Source of the DNA: CAVXGU01 sp963761615
GTDB lineage: Bacteria; Acidobacteriota; Vicinamibacteria; Vicinamibacterales; CAVVIG01
Assembly (NCBI GenBank): GCA_963761615.1
Contig: CAVXGU010000003.1
Span: forward strand, 2,666,001-2,730,000
Reading direction: 5' to 3'
DNA: 64,000 nt
Each line of letters starts with the position of its first letter. The stretch's first letter is position 1. A program made the position numbers and the translations under genes. Below, piece by piece: positions 7,891 through 17,147 of this stretch. The notes under the pieces are model-generated. The model was not told the origin of the DNA. It saw only the letters and a list, made by a program, of their open reading frames with translations, and searched no databases.

Positions 7891-10233
7891 GTGGCGCGCT
7901 ACGTGGTCAGGTTCGCCCGCACGGCGGTCATCGTCGCCTTGTTCGTCGTGGCGGCGCTGCTCGGCATCGCGAGCGGCGTGCTCTTCGCGTACGCGGGCGA
8001 CGTCCCGGAGATCGCGACCCTCGACAACTACGCGCCCAACACGATCACCCGGGTCCTCGGGGCCGACGGGCAGCCGATCGGCGAGTTCTCGGTGGAACGC
8101 CGGCTCGTCGTGGGCTATGACGACATCTCTCCGTGGCTTCGCGAAGCGCTGATCGCCGCCGAGGACAAGGGCTTCAACTCGCACTTCGGCGTCAGCGTGA
8201 CCAGCATCGCCGCCCGGGCGGTGCGCGACGTGCTCGAGGAGCTCGAGGACATCGTGACGGGCCGGAAGACGCGGCCGTACGGCGGCAGCACCATCACCCA
8301 GCAGCTGGCGCGGGCGGTGTTCGCGAAGGACATCGGCTTCCGGCTCGGCGACACCAGCATCGAACGCAAGATCAAGGAAGCGATCGTCGCGATCGAGATC
8401 GAGAAGCGCTACACGAAGCCGGAGATTCTGACCTTCTACGCCAACCAGGTGCCCTTCGGCCACGGCGCCTACGGGGTGGAGTCGGCGGCCCGGATGTACT
8501 TCGGCAAGCACGCGAAGGATCTCGACCTGGAGGAGGCCGCGCTGCTCGCCGGCATCATCCAGGGACCGGCGCGCCTGAGCCCGTTCGTCAACATGGACGC
8601 CGCGTTGAACCGCCGCGCGTACGTGCTGCAGAACATGGTCGAGACGGGCTACATCACGCAGGCCCAGGCCGACGCGGCCAAGAAGCGCCCGGTCCAACTC
8701 AACGCGGCACCGCACCCCGATCAGGGCAGCGACATCGCGCCGTTCTTCGTCGAGGAGGTCCGCCAGCACCTCGAGGAGAAGTACGGTGCCAAGGCCCTTT
8801 ACGAGAACGGCCTGGTCGTCACGACCACCCTGGACGCCAATCTGCAGAAGGCGGCCAACGAGGCGGTCGATGCCGGCCTCCGCCGGATCGACAAGCGCCG
8901 GGGGTGGCGTCACCCCGCGGAGAACGTCCTTGCGGGCGGCAAGTCGATCGACGCGTACCACGACGATCGCTGGGACCTGCCGATCAACAAGGGCGACATC
9001 GTGCCCGCGGTGGTCGAGGCGATCGGCACGCCGGCGTCCCCGAGCGGGGCGCGGCTGCGCATCGGCCAGTACTACGCCGATCTGGAGCGGCCCGGGTTCG
9101 CCTGGACGGGGCGGACGATGGCCTCGAGGCTCTTCAAGGTCGGCGATCTGATCCAGGTCGCCATCACCGACATCGATCCGGCGACGGGCAAGGCGTCGGT
9201 CACCCTCGAGCAGACGCCCCAGGTCGAAGGCGCCCTGCTCGCCATCGACAACCGGACCGGACAGATCCGCGCGATGGTGGGCGGCTACAGCTTCGACCGC
9301 AGCAAGTTCAACCGCGCGGTGCAGGCCTACCGCCAGATCGGGTCCACCTTCAAGCCGATCATCTACACGGCGGCGATCGATCGCGGCTACACGCCGGTCT
9401 CGATCATCGTGGACGAGCCGACGCAGTGGACGCTGCCGAACGGCGACGTCTACGCCCCGCAGAACTACGAGCTGGACTTTCTGGGGCCCATCACGCTGCG
9501 CTTCGCGCTGGAGCACTCCCGGAACGTCGCCGCCGTGAAGATGATGGACACGCTCGGCCCGGAGACGGTGCTCGGCTACGCGAAGCGATTCGGGCTCACG
9601 GAGAACTTCCCGCCGTACCTGTCGATCGCGCTCGGCGCGGGCGACGCCACGCTGCTCGAGATGACCAGCGCCTACACCACCTTCCCGAACGGCGGCGTCC
9701 GCATGACGCCGACCTCCATCCTCTCGGTGCGCGATCGCGACGGGAACCTGCTGGAGCAGGCCCGCTCCGAGGCCCACGACGTGATTCCGGCCGACACCGC
9801 CTACGTGATGACGAGCCTGCTCGAAGGCGTCGTGCAGCGGGGTACGGGCGCCGCGGCGGCGAGCCTCGGCTGGCCGCTGGCCGGGAAGACGGGCACGGTC
9901 AACGACAACACGGACGCCTGGTTCATCGGGTTCGATCCGAACATCACCGTCGGCGTGTGGGTGGGGCTCGACGAGAAGAAGCCGATCGGCGTCGGCGAAA
10001 CGGGCGCCGTCGCCGCGCTCCCGATCTGGATGGACTTCATCAAGGCGTACATCCAGAGCCAGCCCGATCCGAGCGATCCGCCCAAGTTCAACGTCCCGGG
10101 CAACATCGTCTTCGTACCCGTCGACGAGCAGACGGGCGCCCTCCGCCCGGAGGGCATGCCGGGTTCGATCGTCGAGACGTTCATCTCGGGCACCCAGCCG
10201 GGCGCCGGCATCGCCGCCGGCCTGCTGCACTAG
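7891..10233 (+). CDS. Class A penicillin-binding protein (PBP1A family, bifunctional)
   Basis: The product has 780 residues. One N-terminal membrane helix (about 11-35) anchors it in the inner membrane. The GT51 transglycosylase domain follows, with EDKGFNSHFGV (catalytic Glu at 91) and GGSTITQQLAR. The transpeptidase domain has S485-x2-K488 in GSTFKP, an SRN motif in EHSRNVAAVKM and the KTGT motif at 666. Together these polymerise and cross-link peptidoglycan. The GTG start fits the position of the membrane helix and has no Shine-Dalgarno sequence. murJ, which supplies the lipid II substrate, is convergent just downstream. Confidence 0.92.
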   Translation: MARYVVRFARTAVIVALFVVAALLGIASGVLFAYAGDVPEIATLDNYAPNTITRVLGADGQPIGEFSVERRLVVGYDDISPWLREALIAAEDKGFNSHFGVSVTSIAARAVRDVLEELEDIVTGRKTRPYGGSTITQQLARAVFAKDIGFRLGDTSIERKIKEAIVAIEIEKRYTKPEILTFYANQVPFGHGAYGVESAARMYFGKHAKDLDLEEAALLAGIIQGPARLSPFVNMDAALNRRAYVLQNMVETGYITQAQADAAKKRPVQLNAAPHPDQGSDIAPFFVEEVRQHLEEKYGAKALYENGLVVTTTLDANLQKAANEAVDAGLRRIDKRRGWRHPAENVLAGGKSIDAYHDDRWDLPINKGDIVPAVVEAIGTPASPSGARLRIGQYYADLERPGFAWTGRTMASRLFKVGDLIQVAITDIDPATGKASVTLEQTPQVEGALLAIDNRTGQIRAMVGGYSFDRSKFNRAVQAYRQIGSTFKPIIYTAAIDRGYTPVSIIVDEPTQWTLPNGDVYAPQNYELDFLGPITLRFALEHSRNVAAVKMMDTLGPETVLGYAKRFGLTENFPPYLSIALGAGDATLLEMTSAYTTFPNGGVRMTPTSILSVRDRDGNLLEQARSEAHDVIPADTAYVMTSLLEGVVQRGTGAAAASLGWPLAGKTGTVNDNTDAWFIGFDPNITVGVWVGLDEKKPIGVGETGAVAALPIWMDFIKAYIQSQPDPSDPPKFNVPGNIVFVPVDEQTGALRPEGMPGSIVETFISGTQPGAGIAAGLLH

Positions 10234-10256
10234 AGCGTTTTCGAGATCGACGTCGC

Positions 10257-10335
10257 CCCGAGATCGGTGCCGCCCGAGATCGGTGTACCCGCGGACCTTC
10301 AGGTCCGCCAACGCGACGCCGACCTGAAGGTCGGC
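10257..10335. repeat. Pair of REP-like palindromes in the PBP/murJ intergenic region
   Basis: Two compact palindromes share the core GACCT/AGGTC. One is at 10291-10308 (arms GCGGACCT and AGGTCCGC, loop TC). The other is at 10318-10335 (arms GCCGACCT and AGGTCGGC, loop GA). Just upstream the string CCCGAGATCGGTG occurs twice. The location between convergent genes suggests a bidirectional terminator or a dispersed REP-type element. Confidence 0.6.
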
Positions 10336-10359
10336 CGCCACCGCGAAACGAAAACCACT

Positions 10360-11958
10360 TTAGCGGGCCGCCGAGACCCGCAGCCGCCGCAGGACGCGGT
10401 CCACGGCCTGCCGCGCTTCCGGGAGCCCGAAGGCCAGCGTCAATCCCAGGAACACGAGGCCGTAAGGTCCGAGCACGAGCACCGCGATGATCACCGGATG
10501 CCAGGCGGGCAGCGAGAGCTTCGCGGCCCACGCCACCCCCACCGCGACCAGGGCCGCCAGCCACAGCTGCGAGGTGTACCGCAGGGGCAGCCCCGTCCGT
10601 CCGATGCGCCGGTTAAGCGCGCGGCGGAGCAGGTAGAACTCGATCCAGCCGGACAGCCCGGCCGACCCTGTCAACCCGACGGCGCCCCAGACCGCCGGAA
10701 TTCCGAGCGCCCGGGGCAGAGGAAAGGCGCACAGGTATCCCAGGACGGTCGTGCAGGAGACCCGCACGATGGCGAACGCGAGCGGCGTACGCGTGTCGCG
10801 GAGCGCGTAATAAGTCGACTGATAGAGGCGGCCCAGCGTCGAGGCGAGGAGCCCGACGGACGCGCCCGCCAGAATGCCCCAGACGTAGACGGCATCGGCG
10901 TGCCGGAAGCGTCCCGTCTGGAGCAGCGCGGCCGCGATGACGTCGCCGAGTCCGAGAAACGCGACGGCCGAGGGCACGACGAAGAGCGCGATCTGTCGCA
11001 GGCCGGCGTCCAGCCGGGCCCGCAGCGGCTCGGTGGCCTGCTCACCCACCGCCACACCGGACATCGCGGGCAGCTCGGCCGCCGCCACCGACATCCCGAA
11101 CAGACTGATCGGCAGCGTGTAGAGGAGCTGGGCGTTCGAGAGACCGGTCACCGCCCCGGTCGGCAGCAGGCTCCCCAGCAGGGCGTCGACGTACGCGCTC
11201 ACCTGCACAACGCCGCGGCTGATGAACACCGGCACGAAGTTGCGGGCGACCTCGCGGACGTGCTCCGACACCACGTCGAGCGCCAGGCGCAGCTCCGGGG
11301 CGACACGAACGACGACCGGCAGCTGCACGGCAAACTGCAGCACGCTTCCGCCGACCGAGCCCCACGCGAGGATCACGGCCAGCCTCGGCAGCGGGGTGCC
11401 GGGTCCGAACATCACGAGCGTCGTGATCATCGCGAGGTTCCAGACCACCGGCGCCGCGTAGGAGAGCAGGAAGCGATGATGACTGTTGAGAACGCCGAGG
11501 CACCAGGCCGACAGCACGAGCGTCCCCGCGCCTGGAAAGAGGATCCGGACGATGATGATCGTGAGCGCGCGCTTGTCGCCGGTGAAGCCCGGCGCGATGG
11601 CCCTGATGAGCAGCGGCGTGGCCACCACGCCCACCAGGACGATGAGGCTCACCGAGAGCGCGAGCAGCGACGCGACGGCGCCGGCCACGCGGTCGGCCTC
11701 GCGATTCTCGCCGCGCGCCACCAGACCGGCGTAGACGGGAATGAAGGACGCCGACAGGGCGCCTTCGCCGAAGAGGTTCTGCAGGAAGTTCGGAATCCGG
11801 AACGCGGCGTTGAAGGCGTCGGCGGCATCGGACCGCAGGCCGAAGTCGTACGCGAACACGCGCAGCCGCACCAGGCCCGCCAGCCGGCTGCCGAAGATCC
11901 CGGCCGCCACGAGCACCGCCGCCGCCCGTCCGGTGCGCCTCGTCCCGGGCTTATTCAA
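10360..11958 (-). CDS. murJ: Lipid II flippase MurJ (MviN)
   Basis: The product has 532 residues and about 13-14 hydrophobic segments, normal for MurJ. The N-terminus GIFGSRLAGLVRLRVFAYDFG and RIPNFLQNLFGEGALSASFIPVY is the typical MurJ/MviN signature with its functional arginines. It moves lipid-linked peptidoglycan precursor across the inner membrane. The TTG start at 11958 overlaps the prfB stop by 8 bases, so translation is probably coupled. The class A PBP, which uses lipid II, lies on the opposite strand at its 3' end. Confidence 0.92.
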   Translation of the reverse strand: MNKPGTRRTGRAAAVLVAAGIFGSRLAGLVRLRVFAYDFGLRSDAADAFNAAFRIPNFLQNLFGEGALSASFIPVYAGLVARGENREADRVAGAVASLLALSVSLIVLVGVVATPLLIRAIAPGFTGDKRALTIIIVRILFPGAGTLVLSAWCLGVLNSHHRFLLSYAAPVVWNLAMITTLVMFGPGTPLPRLAVILAWGSVGGSVLQFAVQLPVVVRVAPELRLALDVVSEHVREVARNFVPVFISRGVVQVSAYVDALLGSLLPTGAVTGLSNAQLLYTLPISLFGMSVAAAELPAMSGVAVGEQATEPLRARLDAGLRQIALFVVPSAVAFLGLGDVIAAALLQTGRFRHADAVYVWGILAGASVGLLASTLGRLYQSTYYALRDTRTPLAFAIVRVSCTTVLGYLCAFPLPRALGIPAVWGAVGLTGSAGLSGWIEFYLLRRALNRRIGRTGLPLRYTSQLWLAALVAVGVAWAAKLSLPAWHPVIIAVLVLGPYGLVFLGLTLAFGLPEARQAVDRVLRRLRVSAAR

Positions 11959-13085
11959 GGTCGTCCGGAGTCGCCTCGCCCAGGGTGCCGCTGGCCCGCT
12001 GCATGAGGTAGGCCTTGATGAACTGGTCGATGTCGCCGTCGAGCACGCGCGTGACGTTCCCCACCGACTCCTTCGTCCGGTGGTCCTTCACCAGCTGGTA
12101 CGGGTGGAGCACGTAGGACCGGATCTGGCTGCCGAACGCGATGTCCTTCTTGGTGCCGCCGATCTGATCGAGCTTCGCCTGCTGTTCCTTCGACCGCAGG
12201 TCGTAGAGGCGCGCCTTGAGCACCTTCATCGCGGAGTCGCGGTTGCGATGCTGCGATCGCTCGTTCTGGCACGACACCACGATGCCCGTCGGCAGGTGGG
12301 TGATGCGCACCGCGGAGTCCGTGACGTTCACGTGCTGGCCGCCGGCACCGCTCGACCGGTACGTGTCGATGCGAATGTCCTTGTCCTCGACCTCCACGTC
12401 GACGTCCTCGGGCAGCTCGGGCCAGACGAACACCGACGCGAACGACGTGTGCCGGCGCGCCGCCTGGTCGAACGGAGAGATACGCACCAGCCGGTGCACG
12501 CCCGCCTCGGCCGACAGCAGGCCGTACGCGTACTCGCCCGTCACCGTGAAGGTGGCGCTCTTCAGGCCGGCTTCGTCGCCCGGCTGGTAGTCGATCAGCT
12601 CGCGCTTGAAGCCCCGGCGCTCGGCCCACCGCATGTACATGCGGAGCAGCATCTCGGCCCAGTCCTGCGACTCGGTCCCGCCGGCGCCGGGATGGATGGT
12701 CACGATCGCGTTCATGCGATCGTGCTCGCCCCCGAGCATCTTCCGGATCTCTCCGGACGTCACTTCCTGCTCGAACGCGTCCAGCGCCTGCGCGAGCTCG
12801 CCCTCCACGGGCTCCCCGCCCTGCGCCCACTCCACGAGCACCGACACGTCGTCGGTCCGCCGCCCGAGCGACGTGATGAGGTCGCGGTCCTGTTCCAGGC
12901 GGCGCCGGCGCTGCAGGATCTTCTGCGCCTCCGCCTGGTCCTTCCAGAAATCGGGCGCGCTCAGGCGCGCCTCGAGCCGGTTCAGTTCGTCCTGCGGGCG
13001 AGCGGCCTCAAAGATAGCTCCGCAGATCGGCGGCGCGCTTGCTGAGGTCTTCGTAGCGGCGGGTCAGTTCGTCGACAGTCGACAT
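11951..13085 (-). CDS. prfB: Peptide chain release factor 2, with programmed +1 frameshift
   Basis: RF2 terminates translation at UGA and UAA. The ATG at 13085 follows AGGAGA. Codons 1-25 (MSTVDELTRRYEDLSKRAADL...) end at CTT-TGA (TGA at 13008-13010). Reading continues in the +1 frame from GAG to the stop at 11951, giving about 377 residues. The shift site AGC-TAT-CTT-TGA with GGAG just upstream is the classical RF2 autoregulation signal: low RF2 makes the ribosome pause at UGA and slip. The C-terminal part has SSGAGGQHVN (the GGQ motif for peptidyl-tRNA hydrolysis). It lies between lnt and murJ. Confidence 0.95.
13008..13026 (-). other. prfB: prfB programmed +1 frameshift site
   Basis: The minus strand reads CTGCGGAGCTATCTTTGA: an internal GGAG, then the slippery CTT and the in-frame TGA. 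The peptidyl-tRNA slips from CUU to UUU when RF2 is limiting. Both reading frames on either side encode conserved RF2 sequence. Confidence 0.93.
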
Positions 13086-13093
13086 TGCTCTCC

Positions 13094-13113
13094 TCTAGGT
13101 TCTCGGGGTTCTC
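13094..13113 (-). repeat. GAGAACC-type intergenic repeat upstream of prfB
   Basis: On the plus strand TCTAGGTTCTCGGGGTTCTC is built from 9-base units ending GGTTCTC. The first 18 bases recur exactly upstream of coaX at 23955-23972. On the coding strand both read as GAGAACC units in an untranslated leader. Confidence 0.55.
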
Positions 13114-13146
13114 AGGGTTCGGGCGTTCCGGGGTGCGGAGTGCATT

Positions 13147-14706
13147 CTAACGTTGACGGGCGGGCTTTCGTACGGCGACGAGCAGCAGGGCCAGCGTCAG
13201 CGCGACGGACGCGTACGCGAAGACGTCGCCGTGGCGCACGTAGAAGGTCGCGTCGGTCAGGAACCGGACGTCGCCGGTCACCACCGCCGGCTCGAACAGA
13301 CGGCTTTCCGCGAGCACCCGCCCGTAGGGATCGACGATGCCCGACAGGCCGGTGTTGGCCGCTCGGATGAGGTAGCGGCCGTCCTCGATGGCGCGCATCG
13401 AGGCCTGCTCGAAGTGCTGGTACGGCGCCGACGTGCGGCCGAACCAGGCGTCGTTGGTGATCGTCGTCAGCAGCTCGCTGCCTTCCGCGACGAACCGGCG
13501 CACCAATGCCGGGTAGACGATCTCGTAGCAGATCGCGGTGCTGAACAGGTGGCCGTCGGCCTTCAGCAGGACGGCCTTCTCGCCGGGCGAGAAATCGGAG
13601 ACGGCCTGGACGAGCGGGGCGGCGAAGAAGAGCAGGTGCTTGAGCGGCACGTACTCGCCGAACGGCACGAGGTGCATCTTCTCGTAGATGCCGCCCACGC
13701 GGCCGTCCGACTGGACCAGGTACGCCGCGTTGTAGTACCTGGTCTGATCGTCGCGGCGCACGACCTCGTTGCTGCCGACGAGAATCGCGGTCCCCGACTC
13801 GCGCGCGATCCGGCGGATGCGGCTGGCGTCGATCGGGTCCTCGTCGAAGCTGAACGGCGTCGACGACTCGGGCCAGAGCACCACGCGGGCTCCGGCGCCG
13901 ATCGCCTGCCGGGTGAGCTGCAGGTACTCGTCGAAGATCGACGCCGCACGGGCAGGATCCCACTTCTCCGCCTGATCGACGTTGCCCTGGACGAGCCCGA
14001 TCCGCACGCTCGTGCCCTCCCGCGTCAGATCGCTCCGCGCGACGCGGGCCCGCCCCCAGAGCGCGGCCCCGGCCAGCACGACCGCGACCGCCACCGGGGC
14101 CGCGAGGCGCCATCGCCCGCACCGGGGCAGCACGGCCACGACTCCTGCCGCGCTGACGGCGGCCACCAGCCCCGAGAGCCCGAACACGCCGAAGAGGCTG
14201 GCGACCTGCGCCACCGGCGTCACCGTGGTCTGGCTGTAGCCGAGGAGCACCCAGGGAAACCCGCCGAAGAGATGCGTGCGTCCGAGCTCGGTGGCCACCC
14301 ACACGAACGGCGAGGCCACCAGCGCCGCGGGCCCGTAGGCCTGCACGAGCCTCCGTGTCACGACGGCGAAGAGAGCTGGGTACAAGGCCATGTACGCGAC
14401 GAGCGCGGCGGCCACGGGCCACGCCGCCCACGGCGACACGCCCCCGTACAGGGTCATGACCCCGCCGACCCAGTAGATGGTGCCGGCGAAGTACAGGCCT
14501 CCCGTCATCAGACCGAGAACGAGCGCGTGCCCCAGGCCGCGCGCCGCCGTGGGCGGCGCCGGAGAGAGTCCCGGTCGCGCCAGCGCCGCGAGCAGCGGTG
14601 CGAGGGCGACCCACGCGAGAACGGGGGTACCGAAACGGGGAAAGCTGAGCGCGAGCAGGACGCCGGATGCGGCCGCGAGCGCGTAGTCGACCTGGCGTGC
14701 CCGCAA
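13147..14706 (-). CDS. lnt: Apolipoprotein N-acyltransferase Lnt
   Basis: The product has 519 residues. About seven N-terminal membrane helices are followed by a periplasmic nitrilase domain with the Glu-Lys-Cys triad: LWPESSTPF, YEKMHLVPFGEYVP and FSTAICYEIVYP. It adds the third acyl chain to the N-terminal cysteine of lipoproteins at the inner membrane, so the cell has a lipoprotein pathway to an outer membrane. The start is a TTG at 14706 with no clear ribosome binding site. It follows the SPOR gene by 42 bases and precedes prfB. Confidence 0.93.
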   Translation of the reverse strand: MRARQVDYALAAASGVLLALSFPRFGTPVLAWVALAPLLAALARPGLSPAPPTAARGLGHALVLGLMTGGLYFAGTIYWVGGVMTLYGGVSPWAAWPVAAALVAYMALYPALFAVVTRRLVQAYGPAALVASPFVWVATELGRTHLFGGFPWVLLGYSQTTVTPVAQVASLFGVFGLSGLVAAVSAAGVVAVLPRCGRWRLAAPVAVAVVLAGAALWGRARVARSDLTREGTSVRIGLVQGNVDQAEKWDPARAASIFDEYLQLTRQAIGAGARVVLWPESSTPFSFDEDPIDASRIRRIARESGTAILVGSNEVVRRDDQTRYYNAAYLVQSDGRVGGIYEKMHLVPFGEYVPLKHLLFFAAPLVQAVSDFSPGEKAVLLKADGHLFSTAICYEIVYPALVRRFVAEGSELLTTITNDAWFGRTSAPYQHFEQASMRAIEDGRYLIRAANTGLSGIVDPYGRVLAESRLFEPAVVTGDVRFLTDATFYVRHGDVFAYASVALTLALLLVAVRKPARQR

Positions 14707-14748
14707 GTCAGTGAGAGCGGCGTGCAGCCCGGCGCCGGGCCGGCGGCC

Positions 14749-15460
14749 TCACCGCGTGACCCAGGGCGTGAACCGTTCTTCCTTCTTGAGCTTCGCCGCC
14801 ACGGTCTCGGCCTGGCGGCGGGTGGCGTACTTGCCGACGCGCACGCGATACACCGACGGCGCGCCGGCGGCCGGCATCACCACGTAGGCCTGATAGCCCT
14901 TGGCGGACAGCCGTTTCGCCATCGCGTCGGCCTCGGCCCGATCGCGCAGCGCGGCGAGCTGCAGCGTGAACCCGCTCCCGGCGGGCTCCGTAGCGGCTGC
15001 GGGCACGGGAGCCGGGGCCGGCAGTGCGGAGTGCGAGGTGGCATGCGCCGGCGGCGGAGGCGCGGTCTTGGCGGCGACCGCAGCAGCCGGCTTGGGCGCG
15101 GGCGGTGCGACCTGCGGCTTCAGCTGCTCCTTGGGGGGCTCGGGTCCTGTCGAGCCGGTTCGGATAGCTCAGCTCGTCGACCGGCGGCGGCGGCGCGGCC
15201 TTGGTGGGATCGCCGGCTGACGGCGCCGGCGTGTCGACGGCGGATGCCGCGACCGTGTCGGCGTGGACGTCGGCGACCGGCCCAGCCTCGGCCACGCCCG
15301 CAGCGACGATGCCGCGTTCGGCGCGGACGCCACGGCCGACCAGCACGCCGCAGAGGAAGATGACGACCGACACCACGGTCGCCGCCATGAAGAGAAACAC
15401 CAGCTGCTTGCCGTTCAGCTGGATCTCATGGAAACCATCGTCGTGTGTGTGTGAAGCCAC
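14749..15460 (-). CDS. SPOR-domain membrane protein (frame broken by one extra base at 15142)
   Basis: After correction the protein has about 236 residues. A short cytoplasmic N-terminus is followed by one membrane helix (LVFLFMAATVVSVVIFLCGVLVG), a Pro/Ala-rich linker, and a SPOR domain (FTLQLAALRDRAEADAMAKRL, then YRVRVGKYATRRQAETVAAKL). SPOR domains bind denuded septal peptidoglycan, so a cell-division role like FtsN or DedD is likely. The N-terminal frame runs to RLDRT and the C-terminal frame resumes at EPPKEQLKPQ. One base too many in the GGG at 15142-15144 explains the break. The start is a GTG. It lies between the TPR gene and lnt. Confidence 0.8.
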
Positions 15461-15470
15461 CGTGCCGGGA

Positions 15471-15479
15471 ATTGTACCA
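15471..15479 (-). promoter_or_regulatory. Extended -10 box upstream of the SPOR gene
   Basis: The minus strand reads TGGTACAAT, a TGn-extended -10 close to consensus, ending 10 bases before the GTG. The leader would be only a few bases long. Confidence 0.5.
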
Positions 15480-15527
15480 CGCCGTCTTCGCGCGTACCAG
15501 AGGGTACCGAGAGGGGCGCGCGCGAGG

Positions 15528-17147
15528 CTACGGCGACTCGGAGGCGGCCGCCGCGAGGCGCCTCGCCTCGGCCGAGGCCGGGTCGAGCGCGAGCGCGCGC
15601 TGGGCCTCCGCTTTGGCCGACTCGGGATCCTTGACGTCCAGGTACGCCTGCGCGAGCGCGACGTGGGCGTCGGCCGTCTCGTGGCTCCAGATCGAGATCT
15701 TCAGCTCGGCAATCGCGTCACGGGCCCGGCCGTTCCGGAGGTCGATGCGGCCCAGCAGCCGGTGCGCCTCGGCATCGTAGGGCGAGATGAACAGGACGCG
15801 ATTCAGCTGGGCCGTGGCCTCGCGGTCGTTCTCCTGATCGAACAGCTGCCGGCCGCGCGCGAGATAGCCCGCCGCCAGCTCGCGCTGGTCGCGCGCGTCG
15901 CTCGACTCGAGGGTCGATTCGAGGCGCTCGGCATGCGGCAGCTCGACGTCGCCGCGCACGCGCTCGAGTCCGGACGGGACCGGATCCCCGGAGGGCGGAC
16001 CGGTGAACTTCTCGTAGTCGGATGACAGCCGCCGCGCCAGCTCCAACTCGCGCGAGGCTTCCCCGGGGTCGCCCGACGCCGCGAGCGCAGCGCTGAGCAC
16101 GAAGTGGGCGTCGGCGTCGGCCGCGTTGCGTCGCACGGCCTCGCGCAGCCAGTAGACGGCCGCCTTGGCGTCGTGATTCCGCCAGTACGCATACCCCGCG
16201 TTGAATCGATAGTCGGGATCGTCCGGGTCGGCGTCGGCGGCGCGCGTGAAGAAGTACGTCGGCAGCCCCAGCTCGGGATTCGAACCCCGACGCAGCTGCA
16301 CGACGCCGAGGTCGTTCAGGACCGCCGCGGTGGGCTGCTCGTCGGCCAGGGTCTTGAACGTTCGATACGCATCGTCGTACCGCTCGAGCCCGAGCTGCGA
16401 GAGACCCGCCGCAAAGCGCGCCTGGCGCGCCCAGGCCGAGCCGGCCGCGACGGGCGCGACCGTCGCCAGCGCCTGTTCGTGATCGCCCAGGTCGTCGAAG
16501 ACCGACCACAGCGCGAGGCGGGCGCGGTCGAAGTCGGGGGCGAGCTTCAGCGCGTTGCTCAGGTAGTTGGCGGCGTTGACGGGCGCCTCGGCCAGCAGGC
16601 CCTTGATGTACAGCTCGAACGCGGCCACCGGCGGATACGAGCGATGCAGAGGCGCCGTCGCCGCGACGTCGGGCGACGCGGCGACCGCCCGCGTCAGCCG
16701 CTCGGCCACGGCGAAGAGGTCGGTCAGCGCGCCTTTCTCGGTGGCCGTCCCCACCACGCGCGCCGTGTCGAGGTCGATCGTCCGCGCGTGGAGCACGAGC
16801 GTGTCGCCGTCGAGCTCGAGCGTGCCCATGACGACCTGGCTGGCACCGACGAGCTCGCCGATGCGAATCACGGTCGCGTCGGTCAGCGACGCCGACTGCG
16901 GCACCTGCAGGCGGTCGAACGCCGCCTGCCGTTCGTCACGCGTGATCGCCCCGCCCCCCATCGCGCGGAGGTCCTCGGCCACGAGGACGGCCGCGCCCTC
17001 TCCCAGCCAGACCGCGCGCGGATCGCGCTGGACGTTGTCGAACGGCATGACCAGGATCCGCGGCACGCCGTCGGGCGCCTGGGCCGCGGCCGGGCCGGCG
17101 ACGCCGACCGCCAGGGCCGCCACGAGCGTCGCCACCGCGGTCTTCAC
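15528..17147 (-). CDS. Periplasmic TolB/FlgO-like domain plus tetratricopeptide repeat protein
   Basis: The product has 539 residues. The signal peptide is KTAVATLVAALAVGVAGPAAAQA. Residues about 28-170 resemble the FlgO/TolB N-terminal-like domain (ILVMPFDNVQRDPRAVWLGEGAAVLVAEDLRAMG, split here by the domain core). The remainder holds roughly eight TPR-like repeats, ending with YDAEAHRLLGRIDLRNGRARDAI and AQRALALDPASAEARRL. The chosen GTG at 17147 overlaps the stop of the upstream gene as GTGA, so the two are translationally coupled. The TPR array suggests a scaffold role. The exact function is unknown. Confidence 0.7.
   Translation of the reverse strand: MKTAVATLVAALAVGVAGPAAAQAPDGVPRILVMPFDNVQRDPRAVWLGEGAAVLVAEDLRAMGGGAITRDERQAAFDRLQVPQSASLTDATVIRIGELVGASQVVMGTLELDGDTLVLHARTIDLDTARVVGTATEKGALTDLFAVAERLTRAVAASPDVAATAPLHRSYPPVAAFELYIKGLLAEAPVNAANYLSNALKLAPDFDRARLALWSVFDDLGDHEQALATVAPVAAGSAWARQARFAAGLSQLGLERYDDAYRTFKTLADEQPTAAVLNDLGVVQLRRGSNPELGLPTYFFTRAADADPDDPDYRFNAGYAYWRNHDAKAAVYWLREAVRRNAADADAHFVLSAALAASGDPGEASRELELARRLSSDYEKFTGPPSGDPVPSGLERVRGDVELPHAERLESTLESSDARDQRELAAGYLARGRQLFDQENDREATAQLNRVLFISPYDAEAHRLLGRIDLRNGRARDAIAELKISIWSHETADAHVALAQAYLDVKDPESAKAEAQRALALDPASAEARRLAAAASESP

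Noticed and set aside
12847..13085. prfB as a 298-residue gene starting at 12847
   Set aside because: The upstream segment encodes conserved RF2 N-terminal sequence and a textbook CTT-TGA shift site, so the full gene starts at 13085.
15441..15453. GT dinucleotide run as a phase-variation tract
   Set aside because: It encodes His-Thr-His in the SPOR N-terminus and has only about five GT units, too short to argue for slippage.
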